From contig NZ_NTGZ01000002.1 of assembly GCF_002551245.1 (NCBI RefSeq), forward strand, positions 51,080 through 115,079: a stretch of DNA of 64,000 bases, written 5' to 3'. The DNA is from Streptomyces sp. rh34. GTDB taxonomy: Bacteria > Actinomycetota > Actinomycetes > Streptomycetales > Streptomycetaceae. A program made the translations under genes and the position numbers. This document shows, piece by piece, positions 55,567-64,000 of this stretch. Under the pieces are notes generated by a model that ran no database searches, had not been told where the DNA came from, and was given only the letters and a program-made list of their open reading frames with translations. Positions within the stretch are counted from its first letter, which is position 1. Each line of letters opens with the position of its first letter.

Positions 55567-58500
55567 GAAGCGCCATGAAGAAACTGCTGGAACTCGTCGA
55601 GACGAAGCAGATCACGCCGGAGGAGGGGCAGCGGCGCCTCGCCGAGCTGCGCGCCGCCGGGCGGCAGGCGGACCGGCCGCGAGCCGCACACACCGCCGGA
55701 TCACCTGCGGAGCAGCGGATCGCGGTCATCGGCCTCTCCACCCGCTACGCCGGAGCCGGGTCGCCGGACGCCCTGTGGCGTCTGCTGGCCGAGGGCACGT
55801 GCGCGGTCACCGAGGTGCCGCCGGACCGTTGGCGCCCCGAGGACTACTACGACCCCGATCCCCGGACCCCCGGCAGGACCAACTCGCGGTGGGGCGCCTT
55901 CGTGGAGGATGTCGCCGCCTTCGACCCCTTGTTCTTCCACCTCTCCGGCCGCGAGGCGGAGCGGATGGACCCGCAGCAGCGGCTCTTCCTCGAGGGCTGC
56001 TGGAACGCACTCGAGGACTCCGGTCACGCGGGCGACTCGCTCGCGGGCTCCAGCTGCGGAGTGTTCGTCGGCACTCCGGCCAGCGACTACCCGCTGGAAT
56101 CACAGCGCTCCGGCCCGGACGCGGACGCTCAGGTCCTGCTCGGCAACGACACCTCCATCCTGGCCTCACGCATCTCCTACCTGCTCGACCTGCGGGGCCC
56201 CAGCGTGGCCCTCAACACCGCCTGTTCCTCCTCGCTGGTCGCCCTCGACCTGGCCTGCCAGGCCATCCGCAGCGGACAGTGCGAGATGGCGCTCGCCGGC
56301 GGTGTGTGCCTGTTCGTCGGCCCCGGGTTCTACGTGTCGGCCAGCAAGGCGGGCATGCTCTCGCCGCGAGGCCGGTGCAGCGCCTTCGACCAGGACGCCG
56401 ACGGCTTCGTTCCCGGTGAAGGGTGCGGGGTGGTCGTCCTCAAGAGCCTGGACGCGGCCCTGCGCGACGGTGATGACATCCGCGGTGTCATCCTCGGCTC
56501 GGCGGTCAACCAGGACGGCAAGTCCAACGGCATCACCGCCCCCAGCTCCCGCGCACAGACGGAGGTGCAGCTCCAGGCGTACGAGCAGGCCGGGATCGAC
56601 CCCCGGACGATCTCGCTGATCGAAGCGCACGGCACCGGCACCGCCCTGGGCGACCCGATCGAGATCGAGGCCCTCACACGGTCGTTCGCCCGCTTCACCG
56701 ACGACCGGGAGTTCTGCGCCATCGGGTCGGTCAAGTCCAATCTGGGACACACCGGCCAAGCGGCGGGAGTGGCCGGGCTCATCAAGTGTCTGCTGGCCTT
56801 CGAGCACGAGCAGATCCCGCCCACGCTCCACTACTCGGCGTCGAACGAACGCATCACCTTCTCCGAGACGCCGTTCCGCCCCGTTACCTCCCTCCAGCCA
56901 TGGCCTCGACGCGAGGACGCGCCGCGCCGCGCCGCGATCAGCTCCTTCGGCTACAGCGGCACCAACGCCCATGTGGTCGTGGAGGAACCGCCCGCCCCGC
57001 GCCCCGTGGCTTCCGCCCCGGCCGACAGCGGCCGGCCCCACCTCATTCTCGTTTCCGCCAAGACCGGGGAGGCCCTGCGCCGCCGCCTGAAGGACCTGGA
57101 CGCCTGGCTCGACGAGCGGGGCGAGGCCCACCGGCTCGAGGACATCGCCCACACCCTGCACGACGGCCGCAAGCACTTCGAGATACGTCTCGCGTTGGTC
57201 GCCGACACGACGCACGGTCTGCGCCGCTCGATCCAGGAGGCCCTCGACGGCCGAGCCGCGGACCGCACGCCCGCCGCGCGGCTGAGCGGTGCCGAGAAGA
57301 CGCGGCTCCTGGACATGCTGGGAGAGCGCCTCGCCGACGTCCTCCCGGGCAGCACCGATCACGCTCGCGCCCTGAGGTTCGCGGCCGACCTGTACGAACG
57401 CGGGATCACGCTGCCCGTGCGCCAGGTCCTTCCCGAGGGCGGACAGCGGCGGGTGCCCCTCCCTACCTATCCCTTCGAGCGGGACCACTACTGGCACTCC
57501 GACGCCGCCGTGCACGGTCCGGACACCGGCCCGGACCTGGAAGAGCTCCCCTCGGCACACGGGGCGTCCTTCCGCTTCCGCGCGCGGCCCGGTGATCCGC
57601 TGGTGGCCGACCACGTCATCGGCGGCCGGCGCGTGCTGGCCGGCATGGTCTCCCTGGAACTCGCCCGCGCCGCGGCCGCCCGGGCCGGCTTCGGCGCTCA
57701 GCCGGTCGTCGAACAGATCACCTGGAACCGGCCCGTCGTCCCGACGGACGACGGAGGGATCGAGATCACGGTCTCCCCGAGCGAGGACGGAACCCTGCGC
57801 TTCACGGTGGACGCGCCCGACGGGTCCACGGGCGTCGCGGGCGCGACCGGCGTACTGAGCCCCCGGAGCCGGGAGCCCGAAGACCTCACCGTCGACATCG
57901 AGGCAGTACGCGCCCGCTGCACCTCGGTCATCGACCGGGAGGACTGCTACCGACGATTCACCGCGCTGGGGTTCGCCTACGGGCCGGGCTTCCGGGTGGT
58001 GAGCGAACTGCGGTTCTCCGGCAACGAAGTCCTGGCCCGCCTGGAACTGCCCGCGGAACAGGCCGTCCGCCAGGCCCCGAACTCCCTGAGGCCGACGCTG
58101 CTGGACGGCGCGCTGCAGGCCCTCGTCGCCCTCGCCGGTGACGACGACCGCGTCCGTCGCGTCCCCTACGCACTGCGCCGGCTGACCGTGCACACACCGC
58201 TCGGCGACTCCTGCTACGCCCGTCTGAAACGCCGTGACGACGGCGTGCTGGATGTCGAGGTCATGGACGACACGGGAACGGTGCTCGTGACCATGGAGGG
58301 TCTTGAGGTTCTCGAAAGCCGGGAACCGGACCCGGCGACACCGCCGGACCTCACCCTGTTCGCCCCGGAGTGGCAGGAGACGGAGCGCCTCACAGATACG
58401 GCGCGGTCCTCCGTGGAGCCGGTCCTGGTGCTGGACACGGAGGGCTCGTCGGCCGATCGTCTGCGTGCGGAGAACCCCGGGCGGCCCGTCGTCCTCGTCA

Positions 58501-61500
58501 CCCCCGGCGAAGCATTCCGGTCCCTCGCGCCCGGTCACTACGAAGTGCGGCCCGAATCCACCGAGGACTACGCCCGGTTGCTGGCCGCCCTGCCGGAGGC
58601 ACAGCGGCCCACCCGGATCCTGCTCCTGTCGACCGCCCGGACAGCGGCGACCGGAACCCTCTCCGCCAGCCTGGAGGCCCCGCTCGGCCGGACGCATGGG
58701 CTCCGCACGCTGTTCGCGCTGACCCAGGCCCTCTGCGCCGCACCGCTGCCGGGTCCGGTGGCGGTCAGGACCGCCTACCCGGCCGCCGCGGGGACGGCCC
58801 CCGAACTCGCCGCACTGGGGGCCTTCGCCCGAACGGTACGGAGGGAGAACCCCGACCTGTGCCTGGGGACCATCGGACTGCCCACCGGAATCGACGACCG
58901 CGCTCTCCCCGCCACCGCCTGGGACCTCCTGCTCGCCGACGTGTCCCCCGACGAACCGGTGGAGCTCCGCCTGGAGCCGACCGGCTCCATCGGACAGCGG
59001 ACCTTGAGGGAGCTGCCCGCACAGACGGAAACCCCCGCGAGCGTCGTCCGGCCCGGACACACCTACGTGATCACGGGAGGTACGGGTCACCTGGGCCTCG
59101 CACTCGCGGGGCGCCTGGCGGCCGACGGCGCCCGTCCGGTCCTCGTCAGTCGCTCCGCCCCCGGGCCCGAGGCACGGGAGACGCTGCGCTCCCTCCGGGC
59201 GGAGGGAGCCGATGTGGTCCACATGAGGGCGGACGTGTCCGACCGGACCGCCCTGGGTGAAGCACTGCGTGAGGTCAGGAGCCGTTTCGGTCCGCTGCAC
59301 GGCGTCATCCACGCGGCCGGCGTCATCCGTGACGCGTTCCTCCTGCACAAGACGGCGGACGACCTCCAGGACGTGCTCGGCGCGAAGTGCGACGGCGCGG
59401 TGTGGCTGGACGACCTGACCCGCGAGGACCCGCTCGAGTTCATGGTCTTCTTCTCCTCCGTGGTGGCCACCGTGGGCAACCCCGGCCAGAGCGACTACGC
59501 CTACGCCAACGGATTCCTCGACGAGTTCGCCGAGACGCGGGAGACGTGGCGCGGCGAGGGGCGCCGCAACGGCCGGACCCTGTCGATCGGCTGGCCCGCC
59601 TGGTCCGGCGGAGGCATGGCTCACGTGCTCCCGGGCCCGGACACACTCGGCGTCGACGAGGGATGGAGCGCGTTCAAGAAGGCGCTCAGCAGCCCCGGGC
59701 CCCGGCTCGTCGTCGTCAAGGGCCGGGCGGCTGCCGCCGCCGTCCAGGCATCCGCCGGGCAGACGGAGAGCTCGGCCGTCGGGCGTCGCCCGGACGACAC
59801 GGCGGACCAGGCGGCCGGCACGGAGGACCTGCGGCGGTTCGCCACCACCCTGCTGGGCGAGGTCCTGGCCGAGGAGTTGCGCGTACCGGCGCGACGCATC
59901 GACCCCGAGGCCTCGTTCGACACGTATGGCATCGACTCCGTCATGGTGATGCGGCTCTCCGAACGCCTGGAGCGTGAGTTCGGTCCGCTGCCCAAGACCT
60001 TGTTCTTCCAGTACGCCAACCTCTCCGAGATCGCGGGACACCTGGCCCGGAGGTACGGGCCACTGCTGAAGAGCAAGATGTCTCCCGATGGGAGCACCGC
60101 CACGGACCAGGCACCGGAGGAACCGGCGGCCGGCCCGGGCCCGTCGAGCGTCACCGCCTCAGCCACCGGGCGCACGCAGGTCCTCCGGGCGGGGGCCGAG
60201 GAATCGACACATGCGAACGGGGAGATCGCCGTCATCGGTGTGGCCGGGCGATACCCCATGGCCGGGGACATCGAGGAGTTCTGGCACAACCTCGTCGAGG
60301 GCCGGGACTGCGTCACCACCGTCCCGGCGGATCGATGGCCGATGGAGGGCTTCTACGACCCCGAGGGCGGGCCCGGCAGGAGCTACGCCAAGTGGGGTGG
60401 ATTCCTCGATGACATCGACAGGTTCGACCCCCTGTTCTTCGGCATCGCTCCGCGCGACGCCGACATGATGGACCCCCAGGAACGCGTCTTCCTGGAGACG
60501 GTCTGGCACGCACTGGAGGACGCGGGCCGAACCCGTGCCGACCTGCGGGATGGCACCACCGGCGTCTTCGTGGGGGTGATGTACGGCGACTACCAGCGCT
60601 ACGGTGCCGCGCCGGACGGCCGCATGGGCGTGTCGTCCTACGCCTCCATCGCCAACCGGGTGTCGTACTTCTTCGACTTCCGCGGGCCCAGCATGGCGCT
60701 GGACACCATGTGTTCGTCGTCCCTCACCGCCATTCACCTGGCGTGCGAGAGCCTGCGCAGGGGGGAATGCGACACAGCTGTCGCCGGCGGCGTCAATCTC
60801 AGCACCCACCCGGACAAGTACCGGCAGCTCAGCCTGGCGCGCTTCCTCTCCACCGACGGGCGTTGCCGCAGCTTCGGCGCCGACGGGGACGGCTATGTTC
60901 CGGGCGAGGGCGCGGGAGCGCTGCTGCTCAAGCCGCTGGACGCGGCGCTGCGCGACGGCGACACCGTTCACGCGATCATCCGCGGCAGCGCCGTGAACCA
61001 CGGCGGACGCACGAACGGCTACACGGTGCCCAGTACCCGCTCGCAGAGCGCGGCGATCACCGCGGCCATGCACCGGGCCGGGGTGAGGGCCGAGGACATC
61101 GGGTACGTCGAGGCGCACGGGACCGGAACCGCGCTCGGGGACCCCATCGAAGTGGCCGCGCTCACCGAGGCGTTCCACGACCAGGATCACGCCGGCCCGG
61201 ACCCCCGTGCGGCAGTCGTGCCCGACGGCTCGCACAGGATCCCGATCGGCTCGGTCAAGTCGGGTATCGGGCACCTGGAGTCGGCGGCGGGCATCGCCGC
61301 GGTGACCAAGGTCATCCTGCAGATGAGGCACCGGACCCTGGTGCCGTCGCTCCACGCGGAGCGGCTCAACCCCGACGTGGATCTGGAGGCCTCACCCTTC
61401 CGTCTGCAGCGCGAGCTGTCCGAGTGGACGCCACGCGGTGACGCGCGGCCTCGCTGGATCGCGGGTGTGAGTTCCTTCGGGGCAGGAGGCTCGAACGCCC

Positions 61501-64000
61501 ACCTCATCCTCGAAGCACCCCGGTTGCCGGAGCCGCTGCCGGACGACGCGGACGGCCGACACGTACTCGTGCTCTCCGCGAAGAGCCCCGACCGTCTCAC
61601 GGACCTGGCCTCGCGACTCGCCGACCGGCTGGACCACTCGGCCGACTCCGGCCCCGGGGCTCCGGAGCACACGCTGGCGAGCAGGGTGAAGGACTACCTG
61701 ACCGATCGGCTGAGCGAGTTGCTCGGCCTGCGGCCCGGGGACCTCGGGCAGGCCGACGATCTCGCCGAGTGCGGATTCGACGAGGTGACCAGGGTGCGGC
61801 TGGGCACTGCCGTGGCCGAGGAATGCGGGGTGCCGTCCGATGAACTGCCCCTCGCCGCACACACGGTGGAGAAGTTGTCCGACCACCTGATCGGACAGCA
61901 CGAAAGTGTTCTGCGCGGCCACTTCGAGGTTCCGGCCGACCGCCCGCGGCGGTCGATTCCCACACGGCCGCACCGTCTCGGAGACGTTGCCTACACCCTG
62001 CAGGTCGGCAGGGAAGCCATGGACGAACGCCTCGCGGTCGTCACCGCCGACCTCGCGGGCGCGGTCGCCGGGCTTCGTGCCTTCGCCGAGGGACGTGTTC
62101 CCGCGGCCGGTGTCTTCGCCGGCAGCCTGGCGGTCGACCCGGACGAAGCCGCCGACCGGGTCGGCGTCCCCACGGACACCGACAGCCCCGAGGCCCTCGC
62201 CCAGCGGTGGGTGCGCGGTGCCCAGGTCGACTGGCGTTCCCAGCACGCCGGGCGCGGACGCGGAGCCGTCCCTCTGGTCGGCTACCCCTTCGCCCGCGAA
62301 CGCCACTGGCTCGACACGGCCGCACGGACGGCCGCGGTATCCGCTCCCGAACCATCCCCGCAGGACGATCCGGAGGTCATGATGGACAGCAAGACGGACA
62401 CGGGGCGTTCACCGCAGGAGAGCGACGGCAACCTCAGGTCGTGGCTCGAACGGACACTGACGACGTTCGCCGGCGAGTCGATCGGACTGGCGCCCGAGCG
62501 CATCAACCGTCGTACCGCGCTGGGGGAGTACGGATTCGAGTCGGTCTCCCTGAAGGCGCTGGCGGACCGCGTCTCCAGCCATCTGGGAGTGACCATGTCC
62601 CCCACGCTCTTCTTCGAGCGGCGTGGAGTCGCCGGAGCCGTCGACTGGCTCATCGAGGAGTACGAAGACCGGCTCGCCTCCCGCGTACCGCGGTCCGCGG
62701 AAGCCGACGCCCCGACCGCGGAGGCCGACGCCAGTGGGCAGACGGCCGTCGCCTCCCGTGTGCTGACGGCTGGGGAGGTTCCGGAGTACAGGGACGGCGC
62801 CGAACCCATCGCGGTCATCGGCATGAGCGGCAGGTTCCCCGGTTCGCGGGATCTCGACGACTACTGGGAGAACCTCTACCACTGCCGGGACATGGTCACC
62901 GAAGTGCCGGCCGACCGCTGGGACTGGAAGGCCCTCGACAGCGAAGACCTGCCGCCCGAGCAGCGCACGCCCTACCGATGGGGCGGATTCATCGAGGGAG
63001 CGGACACCTTCGACCCGCTGTTCTTCGGGATCTCCCCGGCCGAGGCCGAGATGATGGACCCGCAACAGCGGATGCTCCTCCAGACGGTGTGGACCGCGAT
63101 CGAGGACGCCGGATACCGTCCGTCCGCGCTCGCGGGCCGCCGGGTGGGCCTCTTCTCGGGCATCCAGTTCAGCGACTACCAGCACCTCATGCACGAGGCC
63201 GGCGTCATGAGCGCCCAGTCCGGCCTGGGCAACGAACACTCCATCTCGGTGAACCGGATCTCCTACCTCCTCGATCTCCGCGGCCCGAGCGAACCGGTCA
63301 ACACCGCCTGCTCCAGCTCACTGGTATCGGTGCATCGTGCCGTGCGGTCGCTGCGCCAGGGGGAGAGTGAACTCGCCATCGCCGGCGGCATATCCCTCAA
63401 TCTCTCGCCCCACTCGACCGTGGCCGCGGGCATGATGGGACTGCTCTCGCCGGACGGCCGCTGCAAGACGCTCGACGCCAGGGCGAACGGCTACGTGAAG
63501 GGCGAGGGCGTCGGGATGCTGGTGCTCAAGCCGCTCGCCCGCGCACTGGCCGACGGAGACCAGATCCATGCCGTCATCCGCGGAACGGCCGTCAACCACG
63601 GAGGACGTGCGGCGTCCCTCACGGCGCCCAACGCCGAAGCACAGGCGGACCTGCTGTGCACGGCGCTGGACGAAGCCGGCGTAGGACCCGACAGCATCGG
63701 ATACGTGGAGCTGCACGGCACCGGCACCGAACTCGGAGACCCCGTCGAGATCAACGGCATCAAGCTCGCGTTCCGCCGCCTGGCCCGGAAGCGCGGTGTC
63801 GAGCTGTCCGGCGAGCCGTACTGCGGCATCGGTTCGGTGAAGACGAACATCGGGCATCTCGAACCCGCATCCGGGATCGCCGGCCTGCTGAAGATCATCC
63901 TGTCCATGCGTCACCGGGCGTTGCCCGGCATGGTGCACCTGGACCAGGTCAATCCGTACGTCGATCTGGACGGGAGCCCGTTCCGCATCGTCGACAGGAC
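55563..64000 (+). CDS. Trans-AT type I polyketide synthase 3, modules 8-10 (partial, runs off the window)
   Basis: The frame opens at ATG 55563 (ATGA overlap with PKS 2) and stays open for 2812 codons to the window edge. Residues 5-26 (MKKLLELVETKQITPEEGQR) are an N-terminal docking helix pair. The order is KS8-DH-KR-ACP, KS9-(ACP-like)-ACP, KS10 (cut). The KSs have intact catalytic residues where visible. No AT domain is seen. Frame continuity was checked at the KS8, KS9 and KS10 starts and at the active-site Cys and ACP Ser codons. The rest of the gene, and any thioesterase, lie beyond the window. Confidence 0.93.
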   Translation, partial: MRSAMKKLLELVETKQITPEEGQRRLAELRAAGRQADRPRAAHTAGSPAEQRIAVIGLSTRYAGAGSPDALWRLLAEGTCAVTEVPPDRWRPEDYYDPDPRTPGRTNSRWGAFVEDVAAFDPLFFHLSGREAERMDPQQRLFLEGCWNALEDSGHAGDSLAGSSCGVFVGTPASDYPLESQRSGPDADAQVLLGNDTSILASRISYLLDLRGPSVALNTACSSSLVALDLACQAIRSGQCEMALAGGVCLFVGPGFYVSASKAGMLSPRGRCSAFDQDADGFVPGEGCGVVVLKSLDAALRDGDDIRGVILGSAVNQDGKSNGITAPSSRAQTEVQLQAYEQAGIDPRTISLIEAHGTGTALGDPIEIEALTRSFARFTDDREFCAIGSVKSNLGHTGQAAGVAGLIKCLLAFEHEQIPPTLHYSASNERITFSETPFRPVTSLQPWPRREDAPRRAAISSFGYSGTNAHVVVEEPPAPRPVASAPADSGRPHLILVSAKTGEALRRRLKDLDAWLDERGEAHRLEDIAHTLHDGRKHFEIRLALVADTTHGLRRSIQEALDGRAADRTPAARLSGAEKTRLLDMLGERLADVLPGSTDHARALRFAADLYERGITLPVRQVLPEGGQRRVPLPTYPFERDHYWHSDAAVHGPDTGPDLEELPSAHGASFRFRARPGDPLVADHVIGGRRVLAGMVSLELARAAAARAGFGAQPVVEQITWNRPVVPTDDGGIEITVSPSEDGTLRFTVDAPDGSTGVAGATGVLSPRSREPEDLTVDIEAVRARCTSVIDREDCYRRFTALGFAYGPGFRVVSELRFSGNEVLARLELPAEQAVRQAPNSLRPTLLDGALQALVALAGDDDRVRRVPYALRRLTVHTPLGDSCYARLKRRDDGVLDVEVMDDTGTVLVTMEGLEVLESREPDPATPPDLTLFAPEWQETERLTDTARSSVEPVLVLDTEGSSADRLRAENPGRPVVLVTPGEAFRSLAPGHYEVRPESTEDYARLLAALPEAQRPTRILLLSTARTAATGTLSASLEAPLGRTHGLRTLFALTQALCAAPLPGPVAVRTAYPAAAGTAPELAALGAFARTVRRENPDLCLGTIGLPTGIDDRALPATAWDLLLADVSPDEPVELRLEPTGSIGQRTLRELPAQTETPASVVRPGHTYVITGGTGHLGLALAGRLAADGARPVLVSRSAPGPEARETLRSLRAEGADVVHMRADVSDRTALGEALREVRSRFGPLHGVIHAAGVIRDAFLLHKTADDLQDVLGAKCDGAVWLDDLTREDPLEFMVFFSSVVATVGNPGQSDYAYANGFLDEFAETRETWRGEGRRNGRTLSIGWPAWSGGGMAHVLPGPDTLGVDEGWSAFKKALSSPGPRLVVVKGRAAAAAVQASAGQTESSAVGRRPDDTADQAAGTEDLRRFATTLLGEVLAEELRVPARRIDPEASFDTYGIDSVMVMRLSERLEREFGPLPKTLFFQYANLSEIAGHLARRYGPLLKSKMSPDGSTATDQAPEEPAAGPGPSSVTASATGRTQVLRAGAEESTHANGEIAVIGVAGRYPMAGDIEEFWHNLVEGRDCVTTVPADRWPMEGFYDPEGGPGRSYAKWGGFLDDIDRFDPLFFGIAPRDADMMDPQERVFLETVWHALEDAGRTRADLRDGTTGVFVGVMYGDYQRYGAAPDGRMGVSSYASIANRVSYFFDFRGPSMALDTMCSSSLTAIHLACESLRRGECDTAVAGGVNLSTHPDKYRQLSLARFLSTDGRCRSFGADGDGYVPGEGAGALLLKPLDAALRDGDTVHAIIRGSAVNHGGRTNGYTVPSTRSQSAAITAAMHRAGVRAEDIGYVEAHGTGTALGDPIEVAALTEAFHDQDHAGPDPRAAVVPDGSHRIPIGSVKSGIGHLESAAGIAAVTKVILQMRHRTLVPSLHAERLNPDVDLEASPFRLQRELSEWTPRGDARPRWIAGVSSFGAGGSNAHLILEAPRLPEPLPDDADGRHVLVLSAKSPDRLTDLASRLADRLDHSADSGPGAPEHTLASRVKDYLTDRLSELLGLRPGDLGQADDLAECGFDEVTRVRLGTAVAEECGVPSDELPLAAHTVEKLSDHLIGQHESVLRGHFEVPADRPRRSIPTRPHRLGDVAYTLQVGREAMDERLAVVTADLAGAVAGLRAFAEGRVPAAGVFAGSLAVDPDEAADRVGVPTDTDSPEALAQRWVRGAQVDWRSQHAGRGRGAVPLVGYPFARERHWLDTAARTAAVSAPEPSPQDDPEVMMDSKTDTGRSPQESDGNLRSWLERTLTTFAGESIGLAPERINRRTALGEYGFESVSLKALADRVSSHLGVTMSPTLFFERRGVAGAVDWLIEEYEDRLASRVPRSAEADAPTAEADASGQTAVASRVLTAGEVPEYRDGAEPIAVIGMSGRFPGSRDLDDYWENLYHCRDMVTEVPADRWDWKALDSEDLPPEQRTPYRWGGFIEGADTFDPLFFGISPAEAEMMDPQQRMLLQTVWTAIEDAGYRPSALAGRRVGLFSGIQFSDYQHLMHEAGVMSAQSGLGNEHSISVNRISYLLDLRGPSEPVNTACSSSLVSVHRAVRSLRQGESELAIAGGISLNLSPHSTVAAGMMGLLSPDGRCKTLDARANGYVKGEGVGMLVLKPLARALADGDQIHAVIRGTAVNHGGRAASLTAPNAEAQADLLCTALDEAGVGPDSIGYVELHGTGTELGDPVEINGIKLAFRRLARKRGVELSGEPYCGIGSVKTNIGHLEPASGIAGLLKIILSMRHRALPGMVHLDQVNPYVDLDGSPFRIVDR
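55716..60060 (+). other. PKS module 8: KS-DH(altered)-KR-ACP
   Basis: KS8 is at 55716-57000 (Cys221 in NTACSSS, NLGHT). DH8 is at about 57560-58320: His684 and Asp848 (LLDGALQ) are kept, but the Pro of HxxxGxxxxP is Ala693 (HVIGGRRVLA). KR8 runs to about 59740 (Tyr1312 in DYAYAN, IRD motif) and ACP8 is at 59823-60060 (Ser1459 in GIDSV). Output is a double bond or, if the DH is weak, a hydroxyl. Confidence 0.85.
60222..62670 (+). other. PKS module 9: KS-(ACP-like)-ACP
   Basis: KS9 is at 60222-61515 (Cys1717 in DTMCSSS, HGTGT, GIGH). A degenerate ACP-like insert is at 61680-61920, then linker residues ending in VGYPFARERHW. The real ACP9 is at 62430-62670 (Ser2327 in GFESV). With no reductive domains the expected output is a beta-ketone, as in module 6. 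Confidence 0.85.
61680..61920 (+). other. Degenerate ACP-like insert in the KS9 linker
   Basis: VKDYLTDRLSELLGLRPGDL and LAECGFDEVTRVRLGTAV keep ACP spacing, but the carrier Ser is Glu2074 (GFDEV). It is the third such insert in the line, again between the VLVLSAKS and LGDVAYTLQVGR linker elements. Confidence 0.65.
62802..64000 (+). other. PKS module 10: KS10 (partial)
   Basis: KS10 starts with EPIAVIGMSGRFPGSRDLDD and carries Cys2583 in NTACSSS, ELHGTGT and NIGHLEPASG. The window ends shortly before the C-terminus of the KS, so the downstream domains are unknown. Its NHGGRAASLTAPNAEAQ segment resembles that of KS3, suggesting related substrate clades. Confidence 0.9.

Noticed and set aside
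27879-64000. Recurring long similar segments that could look like repeats or a CRISPR-like pattern
   Set aside because: They are homologous KS, KR, DH and ACP domains, not arrays with constant spacers; no CRISPR structure was seen.

Overview
The window reads as one end of a Streptomyces (or close relative) contig. It has very high G+C, dense GTG/TTG and overlapping starts, and typical actinomycete housekeeping genes, including the septal protein SepX/GlpR next to a gephyrin-like MoeA/Glp. The first 12 bases match the Nextera transposon end, so base 1 is a library or assembly edge rather than natural sequence.

Region 1 (1-16.6 kb) is chromosomal core. In order it holds a broken gene end, a small membrane protein, a small hypothetical, MscL, an SAF-domain secretion protein, MTA phosphorylase, an FmdB-type zinc ribbon protein with a CIRCE-like operator, an MFS transporter, a cation/proton antiporter, a penicillin-acylase-family hydrolase, 5-formyl-THF cyclo-ligase, GalU, MoeA/Glp, MoaC, MogA/MoaB, a RimJ-like GNAT, SepX/GlpR and tRNA-Ala(CGC). 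Two genes here look to be initiated at CTG.

Region 2 (16.6-19.75 kb) is a junction: a strong hairpin after the tRNA, a gene-free stretch, a self-contained efflux module (operator, 14-TM MFS pump, TetR), and a 0.5 kb gene-free leader with an inverted repeat.

Region 3 (19.75-64 kb, running off the end) is a trans-AT type I polyketide synthase cluster, all on the + strand with overlapping start and stop codons. A stand-alone AT-AT-ER protein is followed by three giant PKSs with ten ketosynthases and no functional cis acyltransferase. The order is KS1-(AT-like)-KR-ACP / KS2-DH-KR-ACP / KS3-(ACP-like)-DH-KR-MT-ACP-ER / KS4-DH || ACP / KS5-DH-KR-ACP / KS6-(ACP-like)-ACP / KS7-DH-KR-MT-ACP || KS8-DH-KR-ACP / KS9-(ACP-like)-ACP / KS10 (cut). 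No loading module, thioesterase, beta-branching cassette or tailoring gene is visible, so the cluster continues beyond 64 kb. I could not match this module order to a known product.

The most unusual points are three degenerate ACP-like inserts in KS-linker regions with the phosphopantetheine serine replaced by P, T or E; a complete but serine-less AT-like region after KS1; an ER placed after its ACP; a split KS-DH||ACP module without KR; and the same short docking-helix motif at every protein junction and once inside module 1.
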